A DNA stretch of 64,000 bases from Lycorma delicatula (Eukaryota > Arthropoda > Insecta > Hemiptera > Fulgoridae), in contig NC_134467.1 in the NCBI RefSeq assembly GCF_047948215.1, positions 39,368,520-39,432,519 on the forward strand, written 5' to 3'. The notes beneath the pieces were generated by a model that saw nothing but the letters and a program-made list of their open reading frames with translations, made no database searches and was not told where the DNA came from. How positions within the stretch are numbered: the stretch's first letter is position 1; each line of letters begins with the position of its first letter. Shown here in pieces: positions 49,255 through 60,700 of the stretch. Position numbers and translations under genes: made by a program.

Positions 49255-49685
49255 ATACAGAGCGAGTCAAAAGTATGGAAACTTCTCAACTTCTATCGAG
49301 ACCGTTCCCGATAGAATACTTTAACTTTGATGATAATTTATCAGTGGTCGGTGGGTGGGTTGGGGGGTTGGTTTAAGTACCAACCCCTTTTTGTGAAGGG
49401 GACCAAAGGGTTGTAACAAATATTTTAAATGGTAACAGTATGCCGCATATCATTTTAATGGTCACTTAAGATCTTAAAACAGAGTGATCGGAAGAAAGCG
49501 GGTTTCAGAATTGTCTGCTCCCATCTAAAAAAATGGTTATACCCGGTTACCCGTCAGGTCCGTAAATTTCTTTTTATTTATTTCATTTTTTTTTTAGAAC
49601 AGTTTGTGAACAACATATAGCGCACGGATTGTTTCCACAGGAGATTTTGGAGCAAGTCACATACAGTAATTCTCAATGCAAAGTG
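49255..49685. other. Non-coding, small hairpin only
   Basis: GGGGTTGGT / ACCAACCCC hairpin near 49363-49387, next to a G-rich tract. No gene. Confidence 0.5.
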
Positions 49686-49687
49686 GC

Positions 49688-49860
49688 GATTTCCATGGTG
49701 GAGTGGTAGCGTCTCTGCCTTATATCCTGAGGTCCCAAGTTCCCCCGGTTAGGCATAACATTTTTCAAACGCTACAAAAATTCCATTTTCATCTCCCACG
49801 CACAATTTATGTGGCGAGAAAAAAAGTGTGATATTACTTGATAGTGAAGGACAAGTCTAA
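49688..49860 (+). mobile_element. Family T SINE, copy 2
   Basis: GATTTCCATGGTGGAGTGG then TAGCGTCTCTGCC (A box), AGGTCCCAAGTTCCCCCGG in the B-box position, TTAGGCATAACATTTTTCA and CGCTACAAAAATTCC. tRNA-like head with a degraded B box. Confidence 0.7.
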
Positions 49861-49864
49861 AGGA

Positions 49865-50390
49865 ATGTACGTCATACATCATCGCATATTTTTGTAAAAA
49901 AATAGAAAATTTAATTATTTAAAATGATAATCTGTTTTCTGTTAAAAAAAAATTCATTTCAATCTGTTGTGCAATTTTTGCATGAAAAAGTTTTAAGACT
50001 GAAAATATCATTTGGCGCCGCCTATGTCTATCTAACAACTTATTTCCAGATCATTTGATTTTTATTATTTTATATTGTTTTTAATGTTTTCTGTTTCGTT
50101 CTATTTTTAGACAGTTTTTTCTCTTTTTAAATTATTTAATAAACAAAACAAGAAAATTAGATTTGCATGTGCGTATGTGCAAATATGATTAAATGTTTTA
50201 TTATATTGCGTCATATTTTAACAGGATGTTTATAACTAATAAAAACACACATAATAAAATTATATAAACATCCTGTTTTACTTACGCGTAAAAACTTTAT
50301 TTTTGGCTAAAAAAAAATACAATAATGTACTAAAAAAAAACCCTAAAAACAAAATGTAATTTATACATATTTAAATGCGTGAAATTTTAT
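49865..50390. other. Non-coding, one inverted repeat
   Basis: A perfect 15-bp inverted repeat, AACAGGATGTTTATA at 50220-50234 and complement at 50263-50277, with a 28-nt AT-rich spacer. No gene. Confidence 0.6.
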
Positions 50391-50394
50391 ATTC

Positions 50395-50797
50395 TTGTAT
50401 TATCTTAATCATGAAAAATTTCAGTTTTCAAATTTCAACGGAAATATTCAGTTTGACCATCTCTGAATCAATTTTGACTGGTTCGGCGTGACGTCTGTAC
50501 GTTACGTATGTATAAGAACGTACGTTACCAGTACCCGTTTACAAAGTTTTATATTTGGCTAAAAAAAATTACACAATAATTAAACATCACAATTGTACAT
50601 ATTTATAAATATGTACGATACGTACATACGTACGAGATACGTACGTACGTATAACTCAAAAGCGACTAGCCGTAGGAAGTAGAAATTTTGGATTTAGGAC
50701 TGTGCACCATCACTTTTGATTGCAATCGACTGAACCAAACGTGTCAAGACTTTTGGTTCAGTCGATTGCAATCGGAAACGTGTGCACAACTAGATGT
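50395..50797 (-). repeat. Dispersed repeat (family D), copy 4, with inverted terminal segment
   Basis: Minus-oriented family D (TTTCAACGGAAATATTCAG, TTTTGGATTTAGGACTGTG). At about 50745 it switches to plus orientation (TTTTGGTTCAGTCGATTGC, CACAACTAGATGT). Exact 22-bp arms lie at 50718-50739 and 50752-50773. Confidence 0.75.
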
Positions 50798-50802
50798 GAA
50801 AA

Positions 50803-50957
50803 TGTTCTTTGGTGGTTGGGTTCGAATTAACCGCAAATCTCAGGAATGGTCGAAATGAGACTGTACAAGACTTCATTTACACTCATACATATCATCCTCT
50901 GAAGTATTATCTAAAAGGTAATTACCGGTGTCAGGAAAACGGGAAAAACAGGAAAAT
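50803..50957 (+). mobile_element. Family S SINE, copy 9, head missing
   Basis: Only the 3' two-thirds: GTTCTTTGGTGGTTGGG, TTAACCGCAAATCTCAGG, ATCCTCTGAAGTATTATC, AACAGGAAAATG tail. Confidence 0.82.
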
Positions 50958-51060
50958 GTAAAGTACCACCCCATTTCACAGGGTTAGCTAAGATCCGAGC
51001 GAAATCTTATCGCTAGCAAAACCTTTTGTATATATATATATTTTTTTTTTTCGTAGTCTT

Positions 51061-52272
51061 AGAATTTTATACAGAAGAATTGAGAGGAGAGTGGAAGAAG
51101 TGTTAGGAGAAGACCAATTTGGTTTCAGAAAAAGTATAGGGACAAGGGAAGCAATTTTAGGCCTCAGATTAATAGTAGAAGGAAGATTAAAGAAAAACAA
51201 ACCAACATACTTGGCGTTTATAGACCTAGAAAAGGCTTTCGATAACGTAGATTGGAATATAATGTTCAGCGTTTTAAAAAAATTAGAGTTCAAATACAGA
51301 GATAGAAGAACAATTGCTAACATGTACAGGAACCAAACAGCAACAGTAGCAATTGAAGAACATAAGAAAGAAGCCGTAATAAGAAAGGGAGTCCGACAAG
51401 GATGTTCCCTATCTCCGTTACTTTTTAATCTTTACATGGAACTAGCAGTTAATGATGTTAAAGAACAATTTAGATTCGGAGTAACAGTACAAGGTGAAAA
51501 GATAAAGATGCTACGATTTGCTGATGATATAGTAATTCTAGCTGAGAGTAAAAAGGATTTAGAAGAAACAGTGAACGGCATAGATGAAGTTCTACGCAAG
51601 AACTATCGCATGAAAATAAACAAGAACAAAACAAAAGTAATGAAATGTAGTAGAAATAACAAAGATGGACCACTGAATGTGAAAATAGGAGGAGAAAAGA
51701 TTATGGAGGTAGAAGAATTTTGTTATTTGGGAAGTAGAATTACTAAAGATGGACGAAGCAGGAGCGATATAAAATGCCGAATAGCACAAGCTAAACGAGC
51801 CTTCAGTAAGAAATATAATTTGTTTACATCAAAAATTAATTTAAATGTCAGGAAAAGATTTTTGAAAGTGTATGTTTGGAGTGTCGCTTTATATGGAAGT
51901 GAAACTTGGACGATCGGAATATCTGAGAAGAAAAGATTAGAAGCTTTTGAAATGCGGTGCTATAGGAGAATGTTAAAAATCAGATGGGTGGATAAAGTGA
52001 CAAATGAAGAGGTATTGCGGCAAATAGATGAAGAAAGAAGCATTTGGAAAAATATAGTTAAAAGAAGAGACAGACTTATAGGCCACATACTAAGGCATCC
52101 TGGAATAGTCGCTTTAATATTGGAAGGACAGGTAGAAGGGAAAAATGTAAAACACATTGTTGGGGATGTAGGATGTAGAGGGTATACTGAAATGAAACGA
52201 CTAGCACTAGATAGGGAATCTTGGAGAGCTGCATCAAACCAGTCAAATGACTGAAGACAAAAAAAAAAAAAA
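51061..52272 (+). mobile_element. LINE (family L) copy 4: 5'-truncated, frame open, target-site duplication
   Basis: Open frame from the first base (51061) to the stop at 52254. Counting from the GTG at 51091, it shows AFIDLEKAFD (42-51), VRQGCSLSPLLFNLYME (101-117), the catalytic FADD (143-146), MKINKNKTKVMK and EEFCYLGSRITKDGRS. These are followed by the post-RT region WTIGISEKKRLEAFEMRCYRR and IWKNIVKRRDRLIGHILRH, ending ESWRAASNQSND. The endonuclease and N-terminal RT are missing. Poly(A) spans 52260-52272. The 11-bp duplication TTCGTAGTCTT flanks it at 51050-51060 and 52273-52283. An in-frame deletion removes the CVGRPRLEY-like piece seen in copy 6. Non-LTR (APE-type) retrotransposon; clade not resolved. 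Confidence 0.93.
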
Positions 52273-52289
52273 TTCGTAGTCTTGGCCTG

Positions 52290-53260
52290 AATATCTGAAA
52301 ATACGAGAGAATGCGTATTATCCTTAAATTTCCCGAGCTAATTTTCTTAATATTTTTGCGTGAAAATATGAATGAATTTGAATGATCAGAAATTTACATC
52401 TATTGCAATATAAAATTTCCCTGTAACAATCAAGTATTGATGACGTCAATTGGTCAGAAATAAAGTGTTCATTTTCAGGCTCAACTGATAAATCAATTTG
52501 AAATCCTTCTGTAGATAAGCGTTTTTGATATATCAACTTGATTCATTTGAATTGCACAAGCGGAAGTTTTATAAAAAATGAAAATGCTAAATTTTTATTT
52601 ACTAAAAAAGCAAAAATAAATAGTCCAAAGTAAAAAAAAAAACAAAACTGGTTTACTGCGATCCAAACCAGTTAAATCTGCTGTCTTGTCAATAACCCAT
52701 CACACACATTTATACTAGAAACCCATTGGGTATATCAAATAACACGGTTGTTGTAGATACTCTATTATTCTTGTGTAATGTAACTGAATAAATAAATGCA
52801 TTTCAAAGCATTATTAAACATATACATCGTATAATTTCAAGCCCTACACGAGCATATAGTTATGTTTCTTTATCAACAATCACAAAAATACACGTGTCAA
52901 ACTGCACGTGTAAACTGGCAAAGAAACACTGATTTTATATTAACCTGGCAATCATTATTTTATATTTTTAACGAAAATATAAAAAGTCCCGAAATTTAAA
53001 CGGGACTTATACAAGTTGTACAAGATTGTATAGTTCTAAGCAATGGTTTCACATTGACTCTGTCCTTCGGAAGGATATATATGAAATGTTTATAGTACTT
53101 AAATTTTTAAATCGGACTTAGGGTGGTAATATAATTATCAAATTATTTAAGAATCTGTTATAGAGAATGGTTCACGAAGAATCAACTAACTTTCAGGACA
53201 TATTCTATTAGAAGAACGACGTATAGAAGAACGTTCATATAAACATAGGTTTCGTTAGCA
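52290..53260. other. Non-coding, no gene recognised
   Basis: Contains a short AAGTCCCG/CGGGACTT hairpin near 52984-53008. Otherwise AT-rich. Confidence 0.4.
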
Positions 53261-53262
53261 AT

Positions 53263-53472
53263 CCAACGGGTTGGTCTAGGGGTGAACAAGTCTTTGTAAA
53301 TCAGCTGATTTCGAAGTCGAAAGTTCTAACGTTTAAAACCTAGTAAAGGCAGTTTAATTTTATACGAATTTGAATATTAAGATCGTGGATACAATTTGTT
53401 CTTTGGTGGTTGGGTTTCAATTAACCACACATCTCATCTCAGGAACGGTAGATCTGAGATTGTACAGGATTT
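53263..53472 (+). mobile_element. Family S SINE, copy 10, 3'-truncated
   Basis: CCAACGGGTTGGTCTAGGGG head, ATCAGCTGAT palindrome, body to TGTACAGGATTT, where it runs into a TA repeat. Confidence 0.85.
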
Positions 53473-53491
53473 TATATATATATATATATAT
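53473..53491. repeat. Short (TA)n
   Basis: TA run directly at the truncated end of SINE copy 10. Confidence 0.9.
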
Positions 53492-53499
53492 CGGAGAAT

Positions 53500-54075
53500 A
53501 AAGTACAGTGGAGTATCTTCCGACAAAACGATGAGAATATTCTTTAGAATATCGGTATTTTTAGTAGTTTTAAGAAATGTACTATTACTTGTAATATTTT
53601 GTAAAATAAGGTTTAAATTGTTTTATTGCGGTAGGCTTAGGCCTAGGTAGGCACATGGTTGTCAACGTAGTCGGGATCCCAGGACGATAGGGGTATCATA
53701 AAATTAATAAGGAAAAGGAAATATGCAGTAGGTATATTATTTGAGAATATGGAGAAAGGGTAGTCTTGCTTTGGAACCCAGATCGAACAGACGTCCTGGT
53801 GATCGCGAATTCGTTATTTCCCTGAGCCTCGGTCTATCGCAAGTTGTTTTAGTATTGTTTGAGTTCTAAATTAAATTAATCTTATATTATGATTCGTGTA
53901 CTGCTGAGTTATTGATGGGTGATAGTTATCATTTGTAATTGTTTCATTGTACGAGTTGTCTACTCATTTTTATTGGTTGAGCTTTATTATAGTCTTATAT
54001 ATTATCCACTTGTAATAATAATAAAAGTGAGTGAAACACAAAACGTTGAATCCCTGACAAATCTCCTCGCCTCTC

Positions 54076-54078
<3 letters not shown>
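53500..54078. other. Less AT-rich anonymous segment, possibly retroelement LTR-like
   Basis: 53630-53850 is GC-richer. AATAATAATAAAAGTGAG near 54015 resembles a poly(A) signal region. No terminal repeat partner or coding frame is seen, so the assignment is open. Confidence 0.25.

Positions 54079-54106
<28 letters not shown>
54079..54106. repeat. (TA)n microsatellite
   Basis: About 14 TA units. Confidence 0.95.
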
Positions 54107-54110
<4 letters not shown>

Positions 54111-54113
54111 CTG

Positions 54114-54190
54114 GATCTTCATGGTGAAGTGGTAGCGTCTTGGCCTTTCATCCCGGGTTTGAATACCGATCAAGAATGGCATAACTGTAA
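54114..54190 (+). mobile_element. Family T SINE, copy 3 (tRNA-like head)
   Basis: GATCTTCATGGTGAAGTGG then TAGCGTCTTGGCC (A box), CTTTCATCCCGGGTTTGAAT (B box near consensus), AAGAATGGCATAACT. The body is truncated early. Confidence 0.7.
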
Positions 54191-54258
54191 GAGCTTAAGG
54201 ATTTTCATCATTATGTAAAACCTATTTAGGTAATAAGTAACAGGAAACCCTCCTAAAC

Positions 54259-54288
54259 AAGGGGGGTGAATGGAACCCCCCTTTTTTT
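54259..54288. repeat. G/C hairpin followed by T-run
   Basis: AAGGGGGGT, 7-nt loop, ACCCCCCTT, then T7. The T-run could stop RNA polymerase III downstream of the family T SINE at 54114. The bacterial-terminator look is coincidental in a nuclear genome. Confidence 0.5.
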
Positions 54289-54299
54289 GCACTGAGTTA

Positions 54300-54940
54300 A
54301 TTTAGTAAACTTTGATTAAAATATTGGTTATTTGAATCTTTCTTTTAGAAAGTATTTTGTAATACTTTTTTTCAAGTCGCGGCTGTTATTAAGTAAAATA
54401 GATATTTTCCAGGGATTGGTTATGCTTACATAGTTGAAAAATGATCAAAAATCGATATTTTTTACTTTTTTCTACTCCCCACACATAAAAATCACCTGAA
54501 GAGATTTTTTTGTTTATCTACGATCTATTTCTATTTTATATCTAAATTTTTAAACTTTGATTAGCTTCACTACAAATTTTTTGATTTTGGGGAAGGAGTG
54601 AATTTGGGGACAAAATTTTTGTTAAATGTTAGAATTTACTAAATGATAAGCATTTACTCGTGTACTGAAGCTTTTAATTTATTGACTAAATTTTTGAGAA
54701 AATTGGCCCTAAAAAAGAAATTATCCTACCAACACAAAACACTTGACCAATAAAAAGGTACCACAAAATTTCATTTAAGACTGTTTATTCAGTCAAAATT
54801 TATTAATCTTTCAAGCCTAATATCTTACACGTGTACATGACTATACACAAACGTAAATTCCATGGGTAATGAAACCAAATTTTTTGATTGCTTTCCTTCT
54901 TGCAGCACAGCTCTATAGCTATGATGCCAAGAAAGGCATC
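54300..54940. other. Non-coding, no gene recognised
   Basis: AT-rich; no conserved frame. Confidence 0.4.
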
Positions 54941-54944
54941 AATA

Positions 54945-55804
54945 CGAGGACTGTTCAAGAAATACGTAGAGTGAATTGCTCGGATCCAGTTGGTTCCAGT
55001 CAAATCCGCTTGGCGTCGCCATGTTCGTACAGATCAGCTGATTACAACGCAGTTTTCTGATTGCAAATATTTAGCTATGTGATTGGATTTTAGAATGAGC
55101 GACTTGAACGAGCAAAGAGTTGCTGTGAAATTTTGTGTTTAAACTCGGAAAATCTGCGAGCGAAACTTTTGATATGCCCAAGACGGCTTACGGCGACGTT
55201 ACTATGAAGCGTGCGACATGTTTTAATTGGCATAGTCGTTTTAAAGATGGTCAGTCGATTGAAGACGATGAGCGTCCTGGACGTCTTTTCCACATCAACT
55301 GACGACTTACACGTAGACAAAATCAACATCCTGATTTGGGCAAATAGAAATAATCTGACCATCAGAGAAAGCTTGCTGAAGAGTGTGGGATATCAGTTGG
55401 ATCATTTTACGAGATTTTTACGAGATTTTTACCGAAAAATTGAAGATGCACCACTGGTTTTTCCATCACGACAACGCTCCAGCCCATTCAGCCCTTATTT
55501 GAGTTTTTTACCAAACACTCGATCACTGTTCTTCCCCACCCACTTAACTCATCTGACCTCGCTCCTTGTGACTTCTTCTTGTTCCCCAAACTCAAAAGAC
55601 CTTTGAAAGTAAGAAGATTTGAGACGATTCCCGAAATTGAGGCAAATGCGACGAAGGAACTGATGAACATCACAAAAGAACCGTTCCAGGAATGTTTCCA
55701 AAAGTGGGAACACCGTTGGGATAATACAGTGTACTTTGAAGGGGACCCAGATAAGTAACTTCTAAATAAAGTACGTTTTGTTTTATGACGTTTAACAGAC
55801 CTCG
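54945..55804 (+). mobile_element. Internally deleted mariner (860 bp)
   Basis: Flanked by TA (54943-54944, 55805-55806), with ends CGAGGACTGTTCAAG and complement-like CGAGGTCTGTTAAACG. Transposase N-terminus starts MSDLNEQRVAVKFCVKLGK near 55094 and continues to DDERPGR. It jumps to RIFTEKLKMHHWFFHHDNAPAHSALI near 55425-55495, skipping the first catalytic Asp block. C-terminus: PKLKRPLKV near 55590 and FQECFQKWEHRWDNTVYFEGD before the stop near 55757. Frameshifts are present. Different mariner lineage from the 4.8/13.2/24.4-kb copies. Confidence 0.85.
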
Positions 55805-55805
55805 T

Positions 55806-56540
55806 AAATTCATTTTGGTCAACGTGATCATAGATACCAAAAAAATATAAAATTTTATGGAGGCTCTAAGTTTCAATTTTGAAATTGTTCTCCAAGCCGG
55901 AAAAAATACAGCTTTGCAGGTTGTAATTAAAATAATTTAAATATAAATAATTATCAGTAATATTTTAAAAACCTATAGCAGTTTTAGAACTGCTAAAAAA
56001 AAATTTTTTTTTTTATTTCTCATAATCTTTTAACTAGTATAATTTTACTATCCTTTAAGTTATTTGGATCCATATAAATGAAATACAGGCAAAGTAATAA
56101 AAAAAAATAATTCTGTACAAAAAAAATAATTCTGTACAAAAAAAAGGAAAAAATATTATAGTTTTAGGCTAGGTTATTTGTAAGAACAAATGTGCAAATG
56201 AAGTAATAAAAAAATATTTTACTACGCGTTTGATATATCCTATTACAAGCCGGGAAAAGATTCTACGTCGTTGGAACACTGCCATTCAGAAATATCTTTA
56301 ATAGATCATTGTAAAATGAAAGCTGTGTCAAAATGGGACATCCTAAATGTGTGTTTATGTGTTCTTTCGTCTAGTGTACCGTCTGACCCGGCTGATGCAA
56401 CTTTACTGTTCATTTAAAATACTCAAATACGAAATAGAACAAAGGTTTTTGTATATTGCATAAATTTTTAAGAAAAAATCGACACGTGTACAAATCTTTC
56501 CACAAAACTAGAAATCATTTTTATTTCTAATTTAACTTTT
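55806..56540. other. Non-coding, no gene recognised
   Basis: AT-rich with short duplicated TAATTCTGTACAAAAAAA near 56108-56145. Confidence 0.4.
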
Positions 56541-56657
56541 TCTTTTTTCTTTTTCCTGAATAAGGATGATGTGTAATGAAGGGTAGTCCTTTTACAGTCT
56601 CAGTTCAACTCTCGACTTCCAAATCCTCTGATTTGGGTAGACGCGTTCACCACTAGG
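56541..56657 (-). mobile_element. Family S SINE, copy 11, internally deleted fragment
   Basis: Tail complement CTTTTTCCTG, a short body piece, then CTCGACTTCCAAATC..CTGATTTGG and GACGCGTTCACCACTAG. The B-box segment and most of the body are gone. Confidence 0.7.
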
Positions 56658-56873
56658 AGTATTTTATAACTGACTGATTAATTTTTAAATATTCAAAAAT
56701 GGGTTTCAAACAAAAAAATTACGAATAAACGTATCCTTTCTGCTGTTAAAGATAATTTAATTTTTTAAATGAGAAATATACCTAATCACATAATAAATAT
56801 TACGAAAAACAGTGCGCATTTCTAACAGTGTTTACTATATAAGAATTAATTTTTTTTAAAACAGTTACGTACA

Positions 56874-56878
<5 letters not shown>

Positions 56879-56918
<40 letters not shown>
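56879..56918. repeat. (TA)n microsatellite
   Basis: About 20 TA units. Confidence 0.97.
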
Positions 56919-56919
<1 letters not shown>

Positions 56920-56924
56920 TTAGT

Positions 56925-58840
56925 ATAAGTATACTTAGAAGTATTCTTAGTATTCTTAAGTATATATTATTCTTCTATATATAGAAGTATATATTACAAA
57001 TACTTTGTAAGTATATTACTTACAACTTTACCTAAACCTAAAAACTCAAAAATAGGGTACAGAGTTTGATTTGGAAATCTTTACACGTTCAAGGCCCAAC
57101 ACTTCATTCATCTGAACCGAAACTTTGGCCTTATATCTCATGATTGACCGAACAGAATTTCTTCAAATTTGGCTCAAATATTTCGATGAGGGCATCAATT
57201 TTTTTTTTAATTTGTTAAAAAATTAGGGGATATCTCGAAGACAAATATTTCGATTTTCTTCTGAGGCATTTTAGTGAATACTTAAAGAAAATTTGTTACC
57301 TACAATGCATAATAAAATATTTTTTAAAAATAATTAAACTTTTTTTTATGGTATTTATATAAAAAATACAATTAAAAACTCCATTTTTTCATGGACATTA
57401 GTGCTCGAACACGATATTTATATAGTAAATAAATTTATTAACTCACTAATATAAAAACTACAGCACAAATTGAAACGCCATGACGTATACTAAAAGTGAA
57501 ATAACTACAGAATACTTAAAATATTTGAATATTTTAAGTCTTAATTAGATGTCATTAGATTTCTATAAAAAATCTAAAAAAATCTCTTGGATGTAAAATA
57601 AAAATTATTTTTCTTTGACACTAAGGAAAATTAAGTAGTTTTGGCCCCTTGTAAACCACATATTGTTTACTAAATTTTCCCACCTTGAGTAAAGGAGCTC
57701 CGAAACTTAAAAATTATTTGGCATTCAGAAATGCCAGATTTAGAATTTGGCATTTTTTTTCCAAATTAGTAAAACATTTTATAAATTTTTATTATGCTTA
57801 CGTTAATTATTTCTTCAGTTTTGTGAAATTTAATTATTGGAACTGAAAAAATTATAAAAAAAAAATATTTTTTACAATAAAAATTTGACAGGTCATAGAC
57901 GTTCAAAAATATTTAATTATCTGTCCAGCAGAAGATAAAAGATACCTTTTACACTCATACGAATAACCTTTGTAAAAATGTGGGTCAACATACTGAAAGA
58001 ATTGACCGTAAACATTTTTTTTCTTAAAGTGTAATACAGTATTCCCTATACATTTAGGTAGTAATAATAATTATTTAGTAATAAAAGAATCCAAAATCGA
58101 AAAAAAAATTTTTTTTTTTTCAAAAAAAGTAATAAAATTAAAATATATACATTTCGGTAGTAATAAAAATAATTACAAGACATTTCATCATCCTTTAATT
58201 GCTATTTTTATTACACATAAGGTAAGTTATAATTTAAAAAATGAATAAGCTATAAAAAAAGATTTCGTTCTGAATTTTAACGGGAAAATAATTTTTTTTA
58301 CTCAATACATTTCTTATATTTTATTACTAAATTTTATTATTCTTTCTAATTATTTTTAAAGGTAGCAGCTATAAAAATAATATATTCCAGTAATTAAAAT
58401 ATTAAATGAATAACAACAAACCGGTGTTTGCTCGAATCTAAAAATTTCACTTTCCAAAAATGATACAAAAAACTAAGTTTTATTTGCCCCATCACCAAAA
58501 TATCCAAAGATAATTTTTTTATTAAAATTTATTAAACTTTAATTGGCTCCTCTAATTATTTCCCTAGAAAAAAATTTACCCCTAGGTTATTGCCCCATAC
58601 TTATCTAATTGTATACACGAGTCTGTGCCATATTTCATCAATATATTTATTAAATATCAAACACACTACATATTCAAATGTACCGTACGTACCCAAACGA
58701 ATATTTAAAACTACGTTTTGTTTTTCTGGGGTCCCTGAGTCATGAAACGTTGAGAAATGTATATAAAAAACCCATTTCCCATTCTTAATAGATTGTTTAA
58801 CTAATTAAATAATTTTTTAACTAATTATTTCTAGTAAAAA
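56925..58840. other. Non-coding, no gene recognised
   Basis: AT-rich. 57230-57310 resembles 4400-4470, suggesting a weakly conserved dispersed repeat. Confidence 0.35.
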
Positions 58841-58844
58841 TAAG

Positions 58845-59045
58845 AATCTGATGACACCAGACGACTTGAACGTCTATTATATTACATCTACACATTTTGT
58901 GCTGCACTTCATTAAATAAAAACTTATTTCATTTGAAAGTGAGATACGATCGTCCAATTCTTTAATAAAGTGGACAGTTACACAATTGCATTGTTGTGGA
59001 AACCTCATTGCACCATTTTTTTTTTTTTGTGGTGTCCGTATCAGC
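58845..59045. repeat. MITE-like element (family F), copy 2
   Basis: Ends AATCTGATGACACCAGA and GTGGTGTCCGTATCAG match copy 1 imperfectly. Shared interior: CTTATTTCATTTGAAAGTGA and GTGGACAGTTACA. Confidence 0.65.
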
Positions 59046-59149
59046 ATTCTATATTACTTTTAAATTTTGTTTCACGTCGCTCAAGTAGTTCTAAGTGAGA
59101 GAACGTGTCGGACCCGTAAACAATTTAAATATATTGATTTATTAACAAT

Positions 59150-59650
59150 TATTAATTTCTCATTGAAAAAACGTTTTACAATAAATAAGTTATTAGTTAA
59201 TTTTACGCACTTTTCATTTTAATCGAACAATTTTTACATAGGTTAATAAATCAATACATAAATATATGTATATGAAAATCTGATTCGAACCGATGTGGTA
59301 CCTTCCCCTTGTAAGATCAAAATAATTAAAATTAAATTCGACTATAACTCGAACCAATGAAAATAAGTACCACTTCTGATAAAACATTGAAAAGCTCTCA
59401 ATGAGGGTTTATTACTGCAGTTCAAAAGTCCAAAATCGAATTTTTTTGGGGATTTTAGACTCTTTGGACACTTTGGTCCATTCGATTGCATCAAAGGGTT
59501 GAGGGGGAGGTACACAACTAGATGTTACAACAGTCCTAAATTAAACATTTCAACATTCTACGGGTAATCGTTTTTGAGTCATGCGAGATCAAAATGGATA
59601 TTTCCATTGAAATCTGAAAACTTGAATTTTCGCGATTACATTATCTCTTA
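59150..59650 (+). repeat. Dispersed repeat (family D), copy 5, longest
   Basis: CTTCCCCTTGTAAGATC, CTCTCAATGAGGGTTTATTA, CACTTTGGTCCATTCGATTG, CACAACTAGATGTTACAACA and ATTTCCATTGAAATCTGAAA in one run, linking the partial copies. No coding capacity. Confidence 0.75.
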
Positions 59651-59877
59651 TCAGGTTGTTTTTGACCCTTATCACCCAACAGCGAAATATTTCATTATGG
59701 ATTTTAATTCATCTCATTTAAGGAGTTTGTTTTTTTTATTTTGTGTAACCGGTTTTTGTATTCTTTCTTACATTGGCTTTGAAAGGCTTCCATAAACAGA
59801 CATCGAATTGCTGGAGTCAGTAGCTCATATCGTCCGTTATCATACGCTAACCGTCCATTAAATGCATATTTATTAGG

Positions 59878-60555
59878 ATCAAGAAGAAACAATGAACGGC
59901 ATGGATGAAGTCCTACGTAAGAACTACCGCATGAAAATAAGAACAAAACGAAAGTAATTAAATGTAATAGTAATAACAAAGATGGACCACTAAATGTGAA
60001 AATAGGAGGAGAAAAGATTATGGAGGTAGAAGAATTTTGTTATTTGGGAAGTAGAATTACTAAAGATGGACGAAGCAGGAGCGATATAAAATGCCGAATA
60101 GCACAGGCGAAACGAGCCTCTGCTAAATTTGTTTACATCAAAAATTAATTTAAAAGTCAGGAAAAGATTTTTGAAAGTATATGTTTGGAGTGTCACTTTA
60201 TATGGAAGTGAAACTTGGACGATCGGAGTCTCTGAAAAGAAAAGATTACAAAGTTTTGAAATGCGATAGGAGAGTGTTAAAAATCAGATGGGTGGATAAA
60301 GTGACTAATACTGTGTTGCGGCAAATCTATTAAGAAAGAAGCATTCGGAAATATAAAGTTAAAATATAGAGACAGGCTATATATATATTAAGGCATCCTG
60401 GAATAGTCGCCTTAATATTAGAGGGACAGGTAGAAGGAAAAAATTGTGCAGGCAGGCAACGTTTGGAATATGTAAAACAAGTTGGGGGGTATACCGAAAT
60501 TACAACTCTAGAGCTGCATCAAACCAGTCATTTAACTGAAGACAAAAAAAGAGAT
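59878..60555 (+). mobile_element. LINE (family L) fragment 5, degraded
   Basis: From EETMNGMDEVLRKNYRMK to the family 3' end (AGCTGCATCAAACCAGTC) and A7 at 60544-60550. Many short deletions; EEFCYLGSRITKDGRSRSDIK is intact. Confidence 0.88.
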
Positions 60556-60700
60556 TCTAGTCTTCTGTTCCTTCAGAATGGCGGTAAAAATTTCTGTCCG
60601 ACTGCCGTAGTATAGGTATTATAGTGTGGCACGTTATTTATATCGTATCCAGCACGAAATATTTTAATTTAATTTTCACCCTCCAAGTAATTTTCACCCT

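Noticed and set aside
51470..51789. Minus-strand frames with hydrophobic, transmembrane-like peptides
   Set aside because: Antisense of the LINE reverse transcriptase; the same antisense frames recur at every LINE copy (40.4, 42.0, 44.9, 51.5 and 60.1 kb).
54259..54288. Rho-independent terminator
   Set aside because: It has the shape of one, but the surrounding DNA is nuclear eukaryotic with introns and retroelements; at most a Pol III stop.
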